Shown here piece by piece: positions 7,519 through 8,366 of a stretch of 8,366 nt of DNA (positions are counted from its first letter, which is position 1; each line of letters begins with the position of its first letter). A model generated the notes under the pieces. It saw nothing but the letters and a program-made list of their open reading frames with translations. It was not told the DNA's origin and did not search any database. This DNA is from Balneolia bacterium (GTDB lineage: Bacteria; Bacteroidota; Rhodothermia; Balneolales; Cyclonatronaceae): assembly GCA_003566395.1 (NCBI GenBank), contig PXDL01000128.1, forward strand, positions 1 to 8,366. Reading direction: 5' to 3'. A program made the position numbers and the translations under genes.

Positions 7519-7549
7519 GACGTGGATTCTCGCAGATATAGACGCAGAT
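7518..7549 (+). repeat. Left inverted repeat flanking the GxxExxY gene
   Basis: This 32-bp stretch matches the reverse complement of 7917-7948 at 25 of 32 positions without gaps, and weaker similarity continues for about ten bases inwards. It is built from CGCAGAT units (7531-7537 and 7543-7549, 12 bp apart). It begins on the last G of the photolyase TAG stop. Confidence 0.75.
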
Positions 7550-7570
7550 TGCGCAAGATAAATTTAATTA

Positions 7571-7831
7571 CTACAGTTTGTTAACAACTCTTCGAATACC
7601 TCGCCGCATGTTTTTAGTATTAAAGTTCAGAAGCAAGCCAAGTCGATAATCACCCGACTTGAGATAGGTTAAAAACTGCGCAAAATGGGTTTCTGTCAGA
7701 TATTCAACAGATAGTTCGTAATGCAGGCATTTATGATATGCTAATTCCAGCATCCCCGGACCCAGAGTACGGTGGACTTCAAAGACTGCATTTATTATTT
7801 CACCTGATATTTCGTGTTCGGTCATTTTCAT
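7571..7831 (-). CDS. GxxExxY family protein, internally deleted and probably lacking the nuclease core
   Basis: The 86-residue product starts at the ATG at 7831 (a second ATG two codons later is equally possible). The N-terminal half has the family signature: EVHRTLGPGMLELAYHKCL, with Gly26, Glu29 and Tyr32 forming GxxExxY. The C-terminal half, HFAQFLTYLKSGDYRLGLLLNFN and GIRRVVNKL, is the normal family ending. Complete members are about 120-130 residues; the central part, with the GYRxDLLV and the IxExK segments of the PD-(D/E)xK fold, is missing between Leu40 and Tyr44, and the frame is kept. The family function is poorly defined (nuclease-like fold); without these acidic and lysine residues this copy should be inactive. 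It is transcribed against the flanking photolyases and enclosed by inverted repeats. It may be a pseudogene that happens to remain open. Confidence 0.8.
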   Translation of the reverse strand: MKMTEHEISGEIINAVFEVHRTLGPGMLELAYHKCLHYELSVEYLTETHFAQFLTYLKSGDYRLGLLLNFNTKNMRRGIRRVVNKL

Positions 7832-7837
7832 AAAGAT

Positions 7838-7855
7838 TGGAAAATGTTTTTTCCA
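7838..7855 (-). other. 7-bp perfect hairpin just upstream of the GxxExxY start
   Basis: TGGAAAA (7838-7844) and TTTTCCA (7849-7855) form a perfect inverted repeat with a four-base loop, seven bases before the start codon at 7831. In minus-strand RNA this would lie where a ribosome binds. No Shine-Dalgarno sequence is seen there. It could hinder translation or bind a protein; chance is possible in AT-rich DNA. Confidence 0.3.
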
Positions 7856-7916
7856 GTTCTTGTGTTATCTGAGCCACTAAACTCTAAAACCTTACAAATA
7901 CACATAATTGGCGGAT

Positions 7917-7948
7917 ATCAGCGTCAAAATCTGCGTTAATCAGCGTCC
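7917..7948 (-). repeat. Right inverted repeat flanking the GxxExxY gene
   Basis: This is the partner of the left repeat, in opposite orientation. Read on the minus strand it contains three CGCwGAT-type units. It lies between the GxxExxY start and the next photolyase ATG at 7966, only 17 nt from that start, so it forms part of the class II photolyase leader or promoter region. Confidence 0.75.
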
Positions 7949-7965
7949 AAAATAGAATTGAATTT

Positions 7966-8366
7966 ATGAAGAACATCAACAGCTACCGGGTTTTTAAACG
8001 CAATAATGTCGATCCCAATCCGGAAGGGGAGTATGTATTGTATTGGATGCAGATTAATCGGAGGTTTTACTACAATTATACGCTGGAGTATGCCGTGGCC
8101 TGGGCCAATAAACTCGGTAAGCCGCTACTGATTTATGAAGGCCTTTCGTGCGACTATCCCTGGAGGACGGCTCGTTCACACTGGTTTATTATGCAGGGGA
8201 TGAAAGAGCATCAGGAGTTTGCGAATCAGCGCAAGCTTAACTATTACGGATTTCTGGAGGAAGAAAAAGGGCAATATTCGGCACTATTTAATGAAATTAC
8301 CGAAAAATCATGTATGGTGATCACTGATGAGTACCCGGTTTTCATAATGCGGAAACGAAATGAAGA
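7966..8366 (+). CDS. Class II CPD-type deoxyribodipyrimidine photolyase, N-terminal part (3' truncated by window edge)
   Basis: From the ATG at 7966 the frame stays open to the window end, giving 133 complete codons of a protein normally about 430-490 residues long. The visible part is the N-terminal alpha/beta (antenna-type) domain: YVLYWMQINRRFYYNYTLEY around residues 24-43 corresponds to the class II motif (VLYWMQ..R...N.ALEYA), followed by AVAWANKLGKPLLIYEGLSC, then DYPWRTARSHWFIMQGM, which fits the family's strand-helix pattern. The FAD domain is outside the window. The enzyme would repair cyclobutane pyrimidine dimers with blue light, complementing the upstream (6-4)-type photolyase. 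No strong ribosome site precedes the ATG. A cryptochrome-like non-repair role cannot be excluded from this part. Confidence 0.85.
   Translation, partial: MKNINSYRVFKRNNVDPNPEGEYVLYWMQINRRFYYNYTLEYAVAWANKLGKPLLIYEGLSCDYPWRTARSHWFIMQGMKEHQEFANQRKLNYYGFLEEEKGQYSALFNEITEKSCMVITDEYPVFIMRKRNE

Larger units (their letters stand above)
7518..7948. mobile_element. Putative 431-bp inverted-repeat-bounded cassette carrying a GxxExxY gene
   Basis: Two imperfect inverted repeats bound a single small minus-strand gene. The interior GC (about 40% by line counts across the gene) is lower than in neighbouring genes, and the unit separates two functionally related photolyase genes. No transposase, no clear target-site duplication and no attachment core are visible, so mobility is only inferred. 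The alternative is a regulatory or REP-like repeat pair that commonly accompanies this gene family. Confidence 0.35.

Noticed and set aside
7531..7549. CGCAGAT repeats as a CRISPR array
   Set aside because: Units are only 7 bp with 10-12 bp spacing, occur two or three times, and no cas gene or regular spacer is present.

Overview
The window looks like chromosomal DNA from a Bacteroidota-type bacterium, most likely the Balneolota/Rhodothermota side. The strongest reason is the C-terminus of the large secreted amylase: a type IX secretion (T9SS) sorting domain with the NYPNPFNP motif, a form common in Balneolota, Rhodothermota and Ignavibacteria. Moderate GC, weak or absent Shine-Dalgarno sequences and the gene content fit. 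The assignment to a phylum is inference; the T9SS domain is read directly.

Layout. (1) Bases 1-224 hold the 3' end of a phospholipase/carboxylesterase-type alpha/beta hydrolase, closed by a strong intrinsic terminator (289-325). (2) A regulatory region (about 394-562) carries a sigma70-like promoter, a near-perfect LacI-family (cre-like) operator over the -10/start region and a possible leader hairpin. It drives a 1000-residue secreted GH13 alpha-amylase (563-3565) with Ig-like, DOMON/CBM9-like and T9SS sorting domains. (3) A terminator at 3598-3635 separates it from a convergent minus-strand pair: a membrane-anchored SGNH/GDSL hydrolase (5638-4553) followed 61 nt later by a lipoprotein dienelactone-hydrolase-family protein (4491-3634). 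(4) A divergent 326-nt spacer leads to a plus-strand DNA-repair block: an iron-sulfur (6-4)-type photolyase of the PhrB/FeS-BCP family (5965-7518) and, after a 447-nt interruption, the N-terminus of a class II CPD-type photolyase (7966 to the window edge).

The interruption between the two photolyase genes is the most unusual part. It holds a minus-strand gene of the GxxExxY family (7571-7831), about two thirds of normal length because an in-frame internal deletion removes the PD-(D/E)xK nuclease core. The gene sits between two imperfect inverted repeats (7518-7549 and 7917-7948, 25 of 32 positions matching), the first starting on the last base of the photolyase stop codon. It reads like a small, catalytically dead cassette or relic between two light-dependent repair genes.

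Functionally, the amylase is a sugar-regulated starch degrader exported to the cell surface, the SGNH/DLH pair is probably envelope-located ester hydrolysis of unknown substrate, and the two photolyases would together cover the two main UV lesions, (6-4) photoproducts and cyclobutane dimers.
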